Shown: one piece after another, positions 27,801 through 39,155 of the stretch
Position numbering within the stretch: position 1 is the stretch's first letter
Layout of the letters: every line of letters starts with the position of its first letter
From: Fratercula arctica
Lineage: Eukaryota; Chordata; Aves; Charadriiformes; Alcidae
DNA: 64,000 nt
Direction: 5' to 3'
Assembly (NCBI GenBank): GCA_947846985.1
Contig: CANTUZ010000005.1
Location: 53,409,389 to 53,473,388 of the forward strand
Notes under the pieces: model-generated
Databases searched by the model: none
What the model was told of the DNA's origin: nothing
Seen by the model: only the letters and a program-made list of their open reading frames with translations
Program-made: the position numbers and the translations under genes

Positions 27801-30800
27801 ACAATGTTTCTAAGAGCCTGCGCAGCTTAAACAAGTATTCCAATAAGGTTCAGAACAAAAAGATCATGAGTTTCTGTTAAAACAGAATAGATAGATTGGG
27901 TCTATCCTAGAAACAGACATTAGAACAGTTTCTATTTGCGAAATTGGAAAGGGTGTTGTTCTGAAGAAGTGATGGAGAATGATCACCAAATCTTTTATAT
28001 TCTACTATACTTGTTATTGATCTGCAATTCATGGAAAAAAACCACAATATTCCTCATATCGGGCACATTTATAAAGATGAAGTATATTTAATTTTATTGA
28101 AGGCAGATTTTTTTGTTGTGTCCAAGCAGGAGAAATAGAATTGTTTTTCTTCCAAATATAAAACCTATGGCAAGAAAGCTACAACATTAGAAATTGGCCT
28201 TGCTCTAATTTTTCTCATAAAAAAAAAAAAAAAGAAAGAAAGAAAAAAACTTCCAAAAACCCAAGGAAATTGTATTTACTTCTTTTTCAAATTAGGTACT
28301 TAAATTTCACCATAGTTCAACTGGTTAAATACCACCAACAGTACAACTGTCCTAAATTTACATTGCTGTAAGACATCTGTTTTGAATTCCTCTGTATCTT
28401 GATGATGCATCTTTAATCTTTTATGACAGTGATGGCTCAGAAACTAGTTCACTCCGACTGAAATGTTTTCATCAGTGAAGAAGCAAAGGCAATCAGAAAT
28501 AGTCTTTCAAAGATAATATCAAGAAATTTATTTGTGGCAGTATTACTAAAGATAGATAGACCAAGGGGAAAAAAAAAAAAGTGGTTAAAAATTCTCTCTC
28601 CAATATCACTGGAGTCATTTTACCAGGACTGAAGAAACTGCAGATCTGTAGATTAGTGGTAATGAGTGGTAATTTTCAGAGCAGTTTCAACATGTGTCAT
28701 AGTTCTGTACGTTCCATTCTCTTTAAAATAAGGATTTCAATTTCAACGTCCAAGGAAAGTAAAGATTCTGTGTGCAGTAGGCTTGGTTTCCTCAGGTGAT
28801 ATTCTGAAACCAAATACCATGGAAAATATGGACCAGCATTAACTTCCTGCACGCCTGCTCCAACTCTTTAAATAAAATAAACAAGCAATCTCCTGCTGAA
28901 ATAAAACTGCCTGAAAGAGTCTTATGCTGTTATCTACAGTTTCCCCCCAGAAGCAGATGAGGAAGAAAATGAACTACAACATCAGGGGATGGGTGCTGTT
29001 GCTGCGTATGTTCATTGGAAGTGCTTTGCTGAGGCGCTGACGGGGATGTTATAACCTGTATCACTGTAGCAGTGGGGAGAGAATCTCAGCTAAGATGTGT
29101 GGAAATGGTACTAGTTAATGAACATATAAGAAGGGGCCTCAGCAGCTCAAGATTAAGCTATTCCGGTGGTAGCAGTCTAAAGAGCAAATACTCTTATACT
29201 CTTAAAAGCAGGGCTCTGAAAAAGAGAAAGAGTAAGGAACCATCCTGTGGGATCAGGTATGCTGGGAAAAATACAGAGTGTGTTATTAAGGTAGCAGAGA
29301 AGAAGAAAACTGCTGGATAAACTGTGCCAGGAGAGCTTTGGAGTCCTCCTGCCATCCTGAAGGGACCGATAACAAACGCAGGAACAGCAGAAGGCTTTTC
29401 CAATCTAAATTTAATGCAAGAAAACTCCTAGTGTTCACAAGTGGTGGATAAGTAGTGTCTGGAGGGCTGGCAACTCGAGTAAAGGTGAGGCTGGAGCAGG
29501 CTGAACGTCCCCAGGCGCTAAATGAGACACAGACTGACTGAGGAGCTAAAGGGCCAGTGCTGAGCCAAGAAAACTGAGTCTTTTTGGGGGGGACTTTGAC
29601 AAATAGCGTTCACTGCTACATGAAAATACAGAGACTGGCTGTAAATGCCGGGGTGCAGCACCACTGTGAGCAGAGAACTGTGGTCATGGGGACGAGCAGT
29701 TTGGACTTCACACCTGAGTAGTTGGCAGGTTTGCTAGAAAAATAAGATTATGTCTCATTTTCTAGTGAGCGTGCAGAAAGCTGGAAAACAATTGCCAAGC
29801 CTGGTAAGATTAATGAGAGCCACTGTTGCTATTGTAGGGCAGTGTTTGATTTCATTTTAATACAGGAATTAATGCTAGTGAGGTCTGTGCAGGAGACAGC
29901 TGGAAGATGAAAGGAGAATCTCAGTATAACTTTATGAAGTTTCTAACCCTCACCGCTGTAGAGAAAAATAAAGTTCATGTAGAAAGCATGAAACCCAAAA
30001 GCTAAATACCTTAAAATGAGTAGTAGAACTGGAAAACTGTTATTTTAAAATATATATCATATATCTAGGGCAATCTTTTGGTGTTAGAGGGTCTGTCTCA
30101 GTAAGTTTGGTTGCTCAGGGGTTACCTACAGTGTGCTTAACTGCTGTTGCCACAGCTGATGAATGCAAATCAGTCTTTTGCTCTCTAGTTACTTTAGACA
30201 CACCTCTCAGACATATTTATTTCTGGACGAATTCTGTATTTGTTACAGACAGGTAGGATATTTAGTGTTTGGAGAGGATTTACAGGAAAAAAACCTTGTC
30301 TCTTCCTCCATAAAACTGAGCAAGTAAATGTACCGAGATAACAAAACCACAGCACTGGTAAAATACATGCCAGACCTGTCTGTTTAATCATTCATCCGCT
30401 ATTGTTTGTGTAGACTGCTAAGTCTTTGCTCTTCACACCTTGCTAACATATTCCACACATTGTCAAAACCCCTCAAGCTGAGGCTCTCACCACCAGCACC
30501 GCGTCGCAGGCTGTCTTGGAAGTGAGCTTCAAGGATGTGCTCTGCTGAGAAGCCTCGAGAAGGATGTCAGGGTTGTCTGCTTCAGGGTTTGGTAATTAAA
30601 GGCAGGAGAAAGCACAGAACAAAATGTATTTAGAAACAAGTGGGAAATCTAATAAGTTGCATGTTCACTGCAGCTAAGTGAAAATCTCCATGTGTGCATG
30701 TAACAAGCACATTTAATCCAGCAAAAATGTTGGTACTGGAAATGGCGCGGTCCGTAGCTGAGGGGAGGATTATTTACTTCCCTGCCTCTTAACCTCCGAG

Positions 30801-31824
30801 TGCAGAAGTAACACATTTTATACAGATGTGCGTAGACTGTCGGACATCTGATTACTATTGGTGAAAGCTGACTAGTTATATAGTTTGCAAGCTGAATTGC
30901 TTAATTAGCGTGGTGCTGGTCCTGGGCTAATAGCCCCTAAACTTGGGCTTAGCTCCGCAGCACCGTAGCTCTCCAGCATCCACCCAGAGGAGCAGACACG
31001 TCCCTCTGCGCCTGCCCAGCTCCTTCTGTTCTTAAATAATCTCCTACCGTCGTGCTGATAATTTCTACCTTTGCCTGTTACCCTGTCACACATTCTGCTT
31101 TGATGCTGGACCCAGGCAGGTGGTTTGATGTTTCCCTGCTGTGGACGGCTGCTCTCGCCGCAGGCTGCTTCACGGCTTCTTTGTACACCTGGTTTAGCGA
31201 TGTTTTGGGTAGGATGTGGAGGAAGGAGATATACTCTGCAGTGAGGGGCAGGGAAGTATTTTATTTGAGGTATTGGTCATTTATGGGTGAGAGCATTTTT
31301 TGGATGAAGGTGGTAAGTGAACTGCAAGTGTGGGCAAATGAGAATTTCAGAGAGTATGTAATTGGGGGTGCAAATAGTTTGTGTGGAGAGGCACATGCAT
31401 ATGAGTATAGGGAAAAAAAAGACTGTTAAGGCTCTAGTAGATGGGAGGACAGACAGTTGTCTCCATTTCGCCTCACAGCATCATCATCAGCAACAGACTC
31501 CTCCCATCTGCTGGGCTCAGCAGCATCACTCAGCGAGCCCGTGGGAGGTGGCTGCATCACCCCAAGGTGCTCCTGCCCCAGAGAGCAGGCACATGCTCCT
31601 GCTCCCACTGGGGCTGACCCAGGGACAGCAGCTACTCAGGATATTTTGGTTTGTGTTGGTGCTTCTTGCGCCCAACTTAAAAATGAAGGGACCTGACTGC
31701 TAAGCAGAAGGACTCCTTGCCTTCGTTTGATAGAATTCAGCATCCTACAGGCTTTGAGCAATAGCAAATAGCAAAGGCTGGTCAGGATACCCCAGCTCTG
31801 CTCTCTCCTCACTGGGATAAAACA

Positions 31825-31932
31825 ATGGGTCCTATAACGCACCATGGATCCCGACTCTTCCGCTTCGGGTCTGCCAGTTGGAGCAGTCGCTGCATCCACA
31901 GCTCCCCACCTGAGGAAAAAGTGGGACTGGTG
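31825..31932 (+). CDS. COX8C: COX8 exon 1 (presequence and mature N-terminus)
   Basis: Thirty-six codons from ATG 31,825 to a strong GTGAGT donor at 31,933. A second GT three bases earlier (31,930) would drop one Val without changing frame, but the later donor gives the same spacing as mammalian COX8A. The ATG at 31,844 has a better Kozak context (CACCATGG) but is out of frame with the COX8 reading. Confidence 0.87.
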
Positions 31933-32863
31933 GTGAGTTCTGTCTTTGTGCCCTCACTTTTCCTTTCCTCACCCGGACCTTAGGTGGGAGTCCTACTCTT
32001 CTCAGAAGAGCTTCCTCTCGCTGTTCTCTTCCATATAGACAATACGGGTTTTCTTCATCCCAGCTAGAAGCCAGCTCTCCCCAGGAACTCCCCTCCACTC
32101 CTGGCAGAAGTTCCTCTCCTCCCACCACTTAGACGGCAAGTTTGTTCCCGAGAGGAAGGGAACACTGCCACAGCATCCTCCAGAGACGTGCGTCACAAAA
32201 TCCCATTTCTGTCCGGTTACGAGCTTTGATTATAGTCCCCAGCACAAGTACTCCAATATGTGATTATAGAAGACTTATAACTAAATTTTACCAGCAATTC
32301 TCCCTATTATATCAAGTCCCAAGTCCCAACCCAAAGCTCTTGTATATGATTAGTGGTGAGCTGCACTACTGTAACTATTAAGCAAATAATACTGTTTCTA
32401 TAAAGATTTTTATTCATAAAAAGCTCAAGAAATAGGCAAAAAAATGTACTGAATCTGTAGGAAAATAAGAAATTTTGCCATCTCTTTTAATGTGTCTTTT
32501 ATGCTTTTAAATGTGTCTTGTATAAGCATGTTTGTGCATGACATGGACTAAGATAATTTTTTTCCAGCTGCCATGGGTTACTAGGGTTCCTAGTCCAAAT
32601 ATGTAAAATAATCCTCTGTGGATTATTTTTTCCGTTAGAATCTGTCACGTCTCCGGGATTATAGCTGCAGAAGTTCAATAATATCACACAATTTGGTTGG
32701 CAATAGACTGCTTACCCTGGGAACATTCCAGTTTCTTTAGCTTTATTTAACCTTATTTCCTTTCATTTAGGAGACAATCATTGGATTCTCAGCATTTTCA
32801 CTGGCAGTTCTTGGACCAGCTGGATGGTTCGTGTGCCACCTTCCAAGCTATAAAAAGAAATAG
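31825..32863 (+). CDS. COX8C: Cytochrome c oxidase subunit 8, two-exon gene (COX8C locus)
   Basis: Subunit 8 is a small single-pass subunit of respiratory complex IV in the mitochondrial inner membrane. Exon 1 (31,825-31,932) and exon 2 (32,771-32,863) join in phase 0 to encode 66 residues. Residues 1-23 form a presequence rich in Arg and Ser with no acidic residue. The mature part starts near IHSSPPEEKVGLV, which matches the start of mature mammalian COX8A in both length and pattern. A transmembrane helix (about residues 37-57) and a basic end, SYKKK, follow. The exon boundary is where COX8 genes usually split. ATG 31,825 is the only in-frame start after the stop at 31,762. The symbol follows position, since mammalian COX8C lies at the start of UNC79; by sequence it resembles COX8A, so the isoform name is uncertain. 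Confidence 0.88.
31933..32770 (+). other. COX8 intron
   Basis: An 838-base intron running from GTGAGT to a pyrimidine-rich TTTCCTTTCATTTAG acceptor. I saw nothing else in it. Frames on the minus strand (31,832-32,196) have no recognisable product. Confidence 0.85.
32771..32863 (+). CDS. COX8C: COX8 exon 2 (membrane helix and C-terminus)
   Basis: Thirty codons and a TAG stop. It begins ETIIGF, aligning with ELAVGL of COX8A, continues through the helix with the family's PAGW turn, and ends SYKKK. The matching position of PAGW and the basic tail make the family call secure. Confidence 0.9.
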   Translation, partial: ETIIGFSAFSLAVLGPAGWFVCHLPSYKKK

Positions 32864-32898
32864 AAAACATCCCTTCAAAATTAAGATCTGAAGGCTGC

Positions 32899-32904
32899 AA
32901 TAAA
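32899..32904 (+). terminator. Polyadenylation signal AATAAA for COX8
   Basis: A canonical AATAAA lies 36 bases after the COX8 stop codon, so the 3' UTR is short, as expected for a nuclear-encoded small oxidase subunit. Cleavage would fall near 32,915-32,930. Confidence 0.75.
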
Positions 32905-35900
32905 TTGTAATATTCCTAACTTGGACTCTCTGGAGAGGGGGAACACAGTGGCTCGAGGACCAGTTTAAAACAAAATGATTGAAAAGCGTGTTGAGGTTTT
33001 ACGTATGTCACATTGCTTCTGTAAGAAAAAAAAAAACAAAATCCAGATCAAGAATATGGCTAACAAAAGTCCCAGTTCACACACTACCATCAGTCCTGTG
33101 GGACAGGTCGCGGGTCAGAAAGCTTTTGCAGATATTGTAGATCTGGACCCAGATATAAAATGGTGTAGCCATGCAAAAGAGTGGTACGTCTGCTCTTCTG
33201 TCATCTGCTGCAGCTGGATCACTCTGCATCGACTAGTCTGAATCTGTCACCAGGTACCATCCAAACTTCAATTTAAATAAATGTGAGAAAGGACAGGAAA
33301 AAAAAATTATAGTACTTTCATTTATACTCATCTCAGACAAAAACTCTGAGAGTTTAAGATGAGTTTCTTGAAAGTTTATCTTCAATCTTTACATGTGTTC
33401 TTTTGGCGTGTTCCCCCACCCAATCTACTCTTCCACTAGAATAAATGTTTTTCTGCAGGTCATGATTGTCAGATAATTCAATTTATATTCAATTTTTAGA
33501 TTAAAATTTGTGACATTTGAGAGATTTTCCCATGGTTGCTATTTATAATGAATGCTATGATAAATACTTTGAAGTCTAGACTATATTTGAAATAAGTACA
33601 ATAAATAAGACTTGTTATGCCATGTTATATGTGTTATAAAGTAATGTCTTATAATGATTTTGTGTCTGTCTTGGAAAAAATACAGAATATTAACTTTTTG
33701 TGATGCTTAAGTATTAGTAGAGTATGATTTATAACTCCATTAATTCATTTGTAATGTCTAATATCAAAACAGATTCTGAAAGTAGGACTATGAATATGTA
33801 AAAGTGTACATTCTTGCTGTATTTCTAAAGTATGATTTTCAAATAAATTGTCTGAATTCCCTTCAGTCTTTTAACCACAACTGAAGTTTTCAGAGTGAGA
33901 ATGGAGGCATTCTGACTGTTAAAAGAAAGTGGTACTGGTTTCTTTTTTTTCAAGAATTCAGCTTTGTCACTGAATCGAACAGCCTGATCTGAAAGCCCAG
34001 TTATGCATCCGGAAAGTTTCCCACAGATTTTGATGAGTTTTGGGTAGGCGCCTACATTCCTGGCAGCCAGAGAAAAACCCATGCCAGTAACTGGAATATA
34101 GCAGGGCAAGTACTCCGTGGAACTCTGCTCCTGTGAGCCATGAGCACATCCACAGAAATCAGTAAGGCTATTTTGCAGAATCTTTTGTAAAAAATGGTTT
34201 TGAACATTTCAGTGTGCTTGCTTGTCCTGCATCTGATTTTGTCATCCTTCTTGCATCTAGTAATAACTAAATAAATCAACAAAATATGACATACCAGTTG
34301 TCGTACTTATTCTCTTAAATTGTTGCAATGAATAATAAGATTGCCTAGTTATAATGTGTACTGGGAGCATGCGAGTAAAGCACTCAGAATTGCACTAGAT
34401 GAAACATGGCAACAAAGTCATCTGGTGTTTAGTTCTGGCAATGGAGATACATAGGGATGTTTATATTGAAGCAGGGATAATTTTTAGAATCTACTTACCT
34501 AAATGACTATTTTAAATGTATTTTTCATAATTTTTTTTTTTTCCAGATTTCCAGTTCACTTCAGGTATTTATTCCTAAAGGTAATACCGATTACATTTTA
34601 CAGGTATTTTAAAATATTGCTGTTTTCATGTTGCTGTCTTTACTGATGGACTGGCAAATGGATCTTTAACCCTGAGATTGGAAGCTCTGGGGAATGTGGT
34701 GCACAGAAAACCAAGATGAAAAGGAGGGAAACCAGGTCATCGCAGGCACCTTTACTGCTATTGGTGTGGTATGAGTGAGCTTTACCAAGTACAAGAGTTT
34801 TTATTTTCTGGCCTAAACAAGCCAGAGTTCAGCCAGGGCTGGGCTAAGAAATGCAGCCAGTGGTGCCTGGGGCTCCAGCTTCACCAGCTGGTTTTTCCTC
34901 AGGCTTCCTGCAGCTCCTGGAGCCGTTTGGTCAAAACAGGTGATGAGTTTTGCATTTCAGTAGCAACAACCCCATGGGTACCAGAGTGCCAGGGCTCCCT
35001 GCTAGCTCAGGGCTCCCCGAGTGATGCTGAGCTTTCCGTGCGGACATCAGCAGAGCCCTGTGCAGAGAAAGGGCAAGAGCCACCCTCCTGTGGGTCCTCC
35101 ATTCTACAGATGGGGAGGACCAAACATGAAACGTCTGCCCAAGATCAGGTGGCAGGTTAGGAGGAAACGCTGTTGGAGGAAGGTTCCCTGCTGTGTTTCT
35201 CACTGTATAGCTACATCAATGGTTTGCATTTCTTGCAGATGTGCCAAAGCTGGCTTTAAGCTGGCTATAGGCAGTAGGACAGGTAACCCATATATGCCTA
35301 AGGGTAAGTGGCTGAAGCCTGTCCTTCCATAGGAGCATAAGTAACAGCCATTCCAGCTAAGATGAAAGGTCTTGTATTGAATTAAACTCTGGCATATTTA
35401 CATGGTTTGTGATTATACCTTGAGAGGGAAGGTCTGAGTAGCCCCTTTTGCCACGTTGTACATCAATGTCCCAAGGAGAGTTTCCTCTTCTCCATCCGCA
35501 TCCACTCCCTCAGGGGCAAAGCACAAGAAGAGCAGCTCAGACTTGTCCCGACAAAGAGGGAAGACAGGTGCTGGATCAGCCCTGTTACCTACCCACCCTC
35601 TCCTGGAACTCTAGCAGTAGTCTAGCACTGGTTATGGTGGAGCCTTGAATTTTGGTCAAGAACCCCGAGGTACTTGGCCAGAACAAGTCTTAAGAGGGAT
35701 GAAATCCCTAGAGCCATTGAAGTATCCCCGTTGGGGCACTGTAGCGCTCAGGAGAGAGCAGGACACAAACCCCAGCGGATACACAAAAGCAAGCAAGACC
35801 CTGTCATGGCTTTCCCCCCGGGCCAGATCCCTGCCAGAAGTGCCCAGCAGATACTTACAAAGACAGTGCTGTCTCTGAGGGCACTGCTGATGGTTCCAGA

Positions 35901-37020
35901 TGGAAAGACTTCTTTGGAGATGTGCTGCACAGCGAGGGCGGTCAGGTGGACTCATGCTGGCAACCTGATGTACTGCAATACATATTTATCCTGAAGTACT
36001 CATTATAGCTCTGAGTAAGTAGAAGGAGAAGTTGCCATGGTGCCTTTCAGCCACTATATTGTCTCTATTCAAGAATGGATGCTCTGTGTGAGCTCACATT
36101 TAATTTAAGAGACCCACTAGTTTCTAGTCTTGGGCTTCTTGTCTTCTGTGTTCGTGTCTTAGCCTTTGGGCCACGATGCTGTAATAGGTTTAAGAAGGCA
36201 TTTTTTTTGACACTTGTCATTCTAATTCCAAAAGCATTCCTAACACAACAATGTGCTTTTACTTTAGCCATGTAGGTAGTTGGTATAGTCAATTCTGCAC
36301 AAGTCTGACATTAAAGGTAAGAAAAAAATTCAAGGTTTTTTTGGGAGATCTAATTCAGCATTCAGGGTTATGCTAATTTTCATAAACATGGCATGGTAAC
36401 TCTCAGAAATACTGTGCTGCTTAGATCGAGTAAAGCCAGTCTCTGATTTTATAATAGTCTTAGTACATGCTCATCAGGTGTGTGCTAGTTCTCTATGCAG
36501 GTCACCATTTATTTCTCAAAAATCGACTGCTATAGCAACAAATTAAGTATTTTGTTCACTTAGAGGCTAATGAGATTACTCTAGAAGAGAAATTGAGGGC
36601 ATTTATCAGAGATTTTTTTTTTACAGTGACAGATACTGACAAATGTAATAATAAAGCTAACATTCACAGAGTTAATTGAAGTAATTGTCAGAATAAGAGG
36701 AAAATTACAGATTTGTAAATACAACCAAATAACCACTGTATTTCCTAATGATTTTTTCCCCCTGAAGTCTTAATTATTCTAAATTGGGGAGGGAAAGAAC
36801 AAATATTAACATCACAAGCTGGCTACCCTGTTGGGATCACAGCACCAGCAATGAGACCCAGAGCTCTTTACTGCTCAGCCTCTCACTTTAAATCAACCCA
36901 AACCAGTGATGACTGAAATGCATTTGTCACATGCCAGATGGCATAACTGGTTGGTGGCTCCAGCCATGCTTCTGATCACATCACGATCACTTCTGCCATG
37001 ACTGCCAACATCTATCATTC

Positions 37021-37130
37021 TATTCTATTCTATTCTATTCTATTCTATTCTATTCTATTCTATTCTATTCTATTCTATCCTATCCTATCCTCTACCTTAT
37101 CCTAATTTCTATCCTATCCTATTTCCATCC
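37021..37130. repeat. TATTC pentanucleotide microsatellite
   Basis: Eleven perfect TATTC units occupy 37,021-37,075, followed by decayed TATCC-type units to about 37,130. The long perfect core suggests that the locus is length-polymorphic. Confidence 0.95.
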
Positions 37131-38854
37131 TACTATACTCTACACCCTTCTCCTCAGAATAGCTACATTCCTACAGCAGGAGGTCTGGTTGGTTTTTTTT
37201 TCTGTACATACTGCTGTGTGATAGTAACACCAAAGGCAAGACAGGAAGTTCTCCCTGCATTTTATGTCTTAGCCCAGAGGCTAAGAATGGATATCTCCTC
37301 AGAAGAAGAAATTATTTTCCTGCACAAGACTATACAAGCTGTCTGTAATATTGTGTTACTTTTGTGCATAGGCATGATTTTCTGTAAGCAAGAAGAGATG
37401 CCTCCTGTTCACTGTCTCTTGGCTAATGCTGGTTGACCCAGGTGTCTGAACCCTCAGGAGCAGCTCCAGAAATCATCCTGCATCAACCAGGATACATGCT
37501 GTGGCATATCTGAGTTGAGCCTAATGGTTCAGTTTCATCCCAGATAGATTTTTTTCCTGAAGGGATTATCTATTTGACCATCATTCATGAGGATTAATGC
37601 TTATAGAGAGCAAAGACTTAGGGACAAATTAAATTTAATGAGGTCTGACTATTGCTGTCAAATGCCCAGTTCTGAGCCTGAGGGACTCCATCTGCTGTTT
37701 GAATTTGACACGGAGGAGGTCAGTCCCTACTCAGGAGCTCCAGTCCCATGCCAAGCACCTTGTGTCTGGGTTAGTTTAGCCTGGGGTAGTGGTAGATACC
37801 CAGAGAGCACCACATGGGTTGAAAAGTCCAGAGTGCCAGAGAAGCTCACCCTCTCCTGCCGCTGCTCCAGTTGACTTGTTGTGTTTGGCTTTTCTTACTG
37901 GGATTACTGCTGACTCATCAGTCAGACTCTACTCTCGCTTGCCTCCTTTATTTCATGGCAGAGCCTTCAGTTCAGATAGGCCTGTAGTGTAGTTTGAGAC
38001 ATTCCAAGCATTTTCCCACCTCTACTGTGGCATTTAATATCCCTATCACAATGCAGTTAATGATAAACTCCTGCCAGAAATATGATCAAGTTTCAAAAAA
38101 TTGAGATATTGGTTTAAAATAAATTGAAAGTTGGCTGTCTCTATTTGTTTTGTGTTTTTTTTTTTTTTTTAAAAAACTTACAAAGCATTTAGGTCCTTGC
38201 CTCTCATTTAGGCATGGAAATACTCATTTGTTCCAAACATTGTTTATATTGCATTTGAATGTGTCAGGCAAAATTTTTTTTATTTAAAATTCAAATACAG
38301 GTTGATGTAATTACCTGACTCTGGAAGCTGAGCCGTTAAGGAGAACACCATGAAAATGTATCAAGAGTTGGTGACAGTGAACATCTCTGTATACAAACAC
38401 GTACCTGTAAACAGATACATAGATTTATTTTATATATATGCATACATGCACTTTAATTTGTGAAAAATTTAAGAAATTTTCTGTACATGATTCAAGGTAG
38501 GAGAGCTTAGGATTTTGTATTCAGAAAGGATTACCTTTCTAAAAGTAGATTTGTTAATGCTTGGAGATTACAAATGAACAATACTACATTTTGTGTGTCT
38601 GTTCAGAGTTGAATACTTGAAAATGTAATTCAAAGTGACAACAGTCACATAAAAGTGAGTTCATCTCTGGACAACTTCTTTTCTTCGTACAGGATATTTC
38701 ATTAGTTTACTCTTGAGTTTTGTTGTAATTGCAATTCACACTGTTACGGCAGATGAAGTTTTAGTTAAAAATCAGCACAAAGCACACAGTATGCTCCCCA
38801 TCCCTTCCAAACCTTATCTACCTTATCCTGCAAAACCCACAGTGGAAGGAAATA

Positions 38855-39155
38855 TTAGAATTAAGTCTCTTCTTGTCAGTGGCACTCAGTGGCAGGACCA
38901 GAGGCAGTGGGCACAAACTGAAATACAGCAAATTCCACTTAAACATAAGAAAAAAACTTTTCTACTGTGAGGATGATCAAACCTTGGAACAGGTTGCTTA
39001 GAAAGGTTGTGGGGTCTCCATCCTTGCAGGTGTTCGAAACCTGACTGGACATGGCCCCAAGCAATCTGCTCTAGTTGACCTTGTTTTGAGCAGGGAAGTT
39101 GGAGCACACAAGCTGCAGAAGTTCCTTCCAACCTCAATGATTCTATGATTCTGTG
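38855..39155 (+). mobile_element. CR1 LINE 3' end
   Basis: The segment follows the standard CR1 3' UTR-proximal order: an AAACATAAGAAAAAAACTTT block, ACCTTGGAACAGGTTGC, a GACTGGACATGG block, GTTCCTTCCAACCTCAATG, and a tail of ATTCTATG then ATTCTGTG at 39,140-39,155. It is 5'-truncated, as most CR1 copies are, and moderately diverged. Small indels break its reading frame. Confidence 0.92.

Larger units (their letters stand above)
13461..31824 (+). other. Non-coding; presumed upstream intron of UNC79 or intergenic
   Basis: No coding exon was recognised over about 18 kb. The long frames here (for example 17,420-17,905 on the minus strand) have no domain I know and no flanking splice logic. Two repeat candidates inside are listed separately: an old minus-strand CR1 near 19,880-20,175 and a possible LTR at 24,470-24,832. 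If UNC79 transcripts start at the 13-kb CpG island, as in mammals, this is intronic and the COX8 gene is nested in the same intron. Confidence 0.5.

Noticed and set aside
31052..31429. 125-codon + strand frame just upstream of COX8
   Set aside because: It looked like a possible membrane protein at first, but it shows no family resemblance and is not joined to COX8 by any good splice pair. The COX8 frame has its own start at 31,825.
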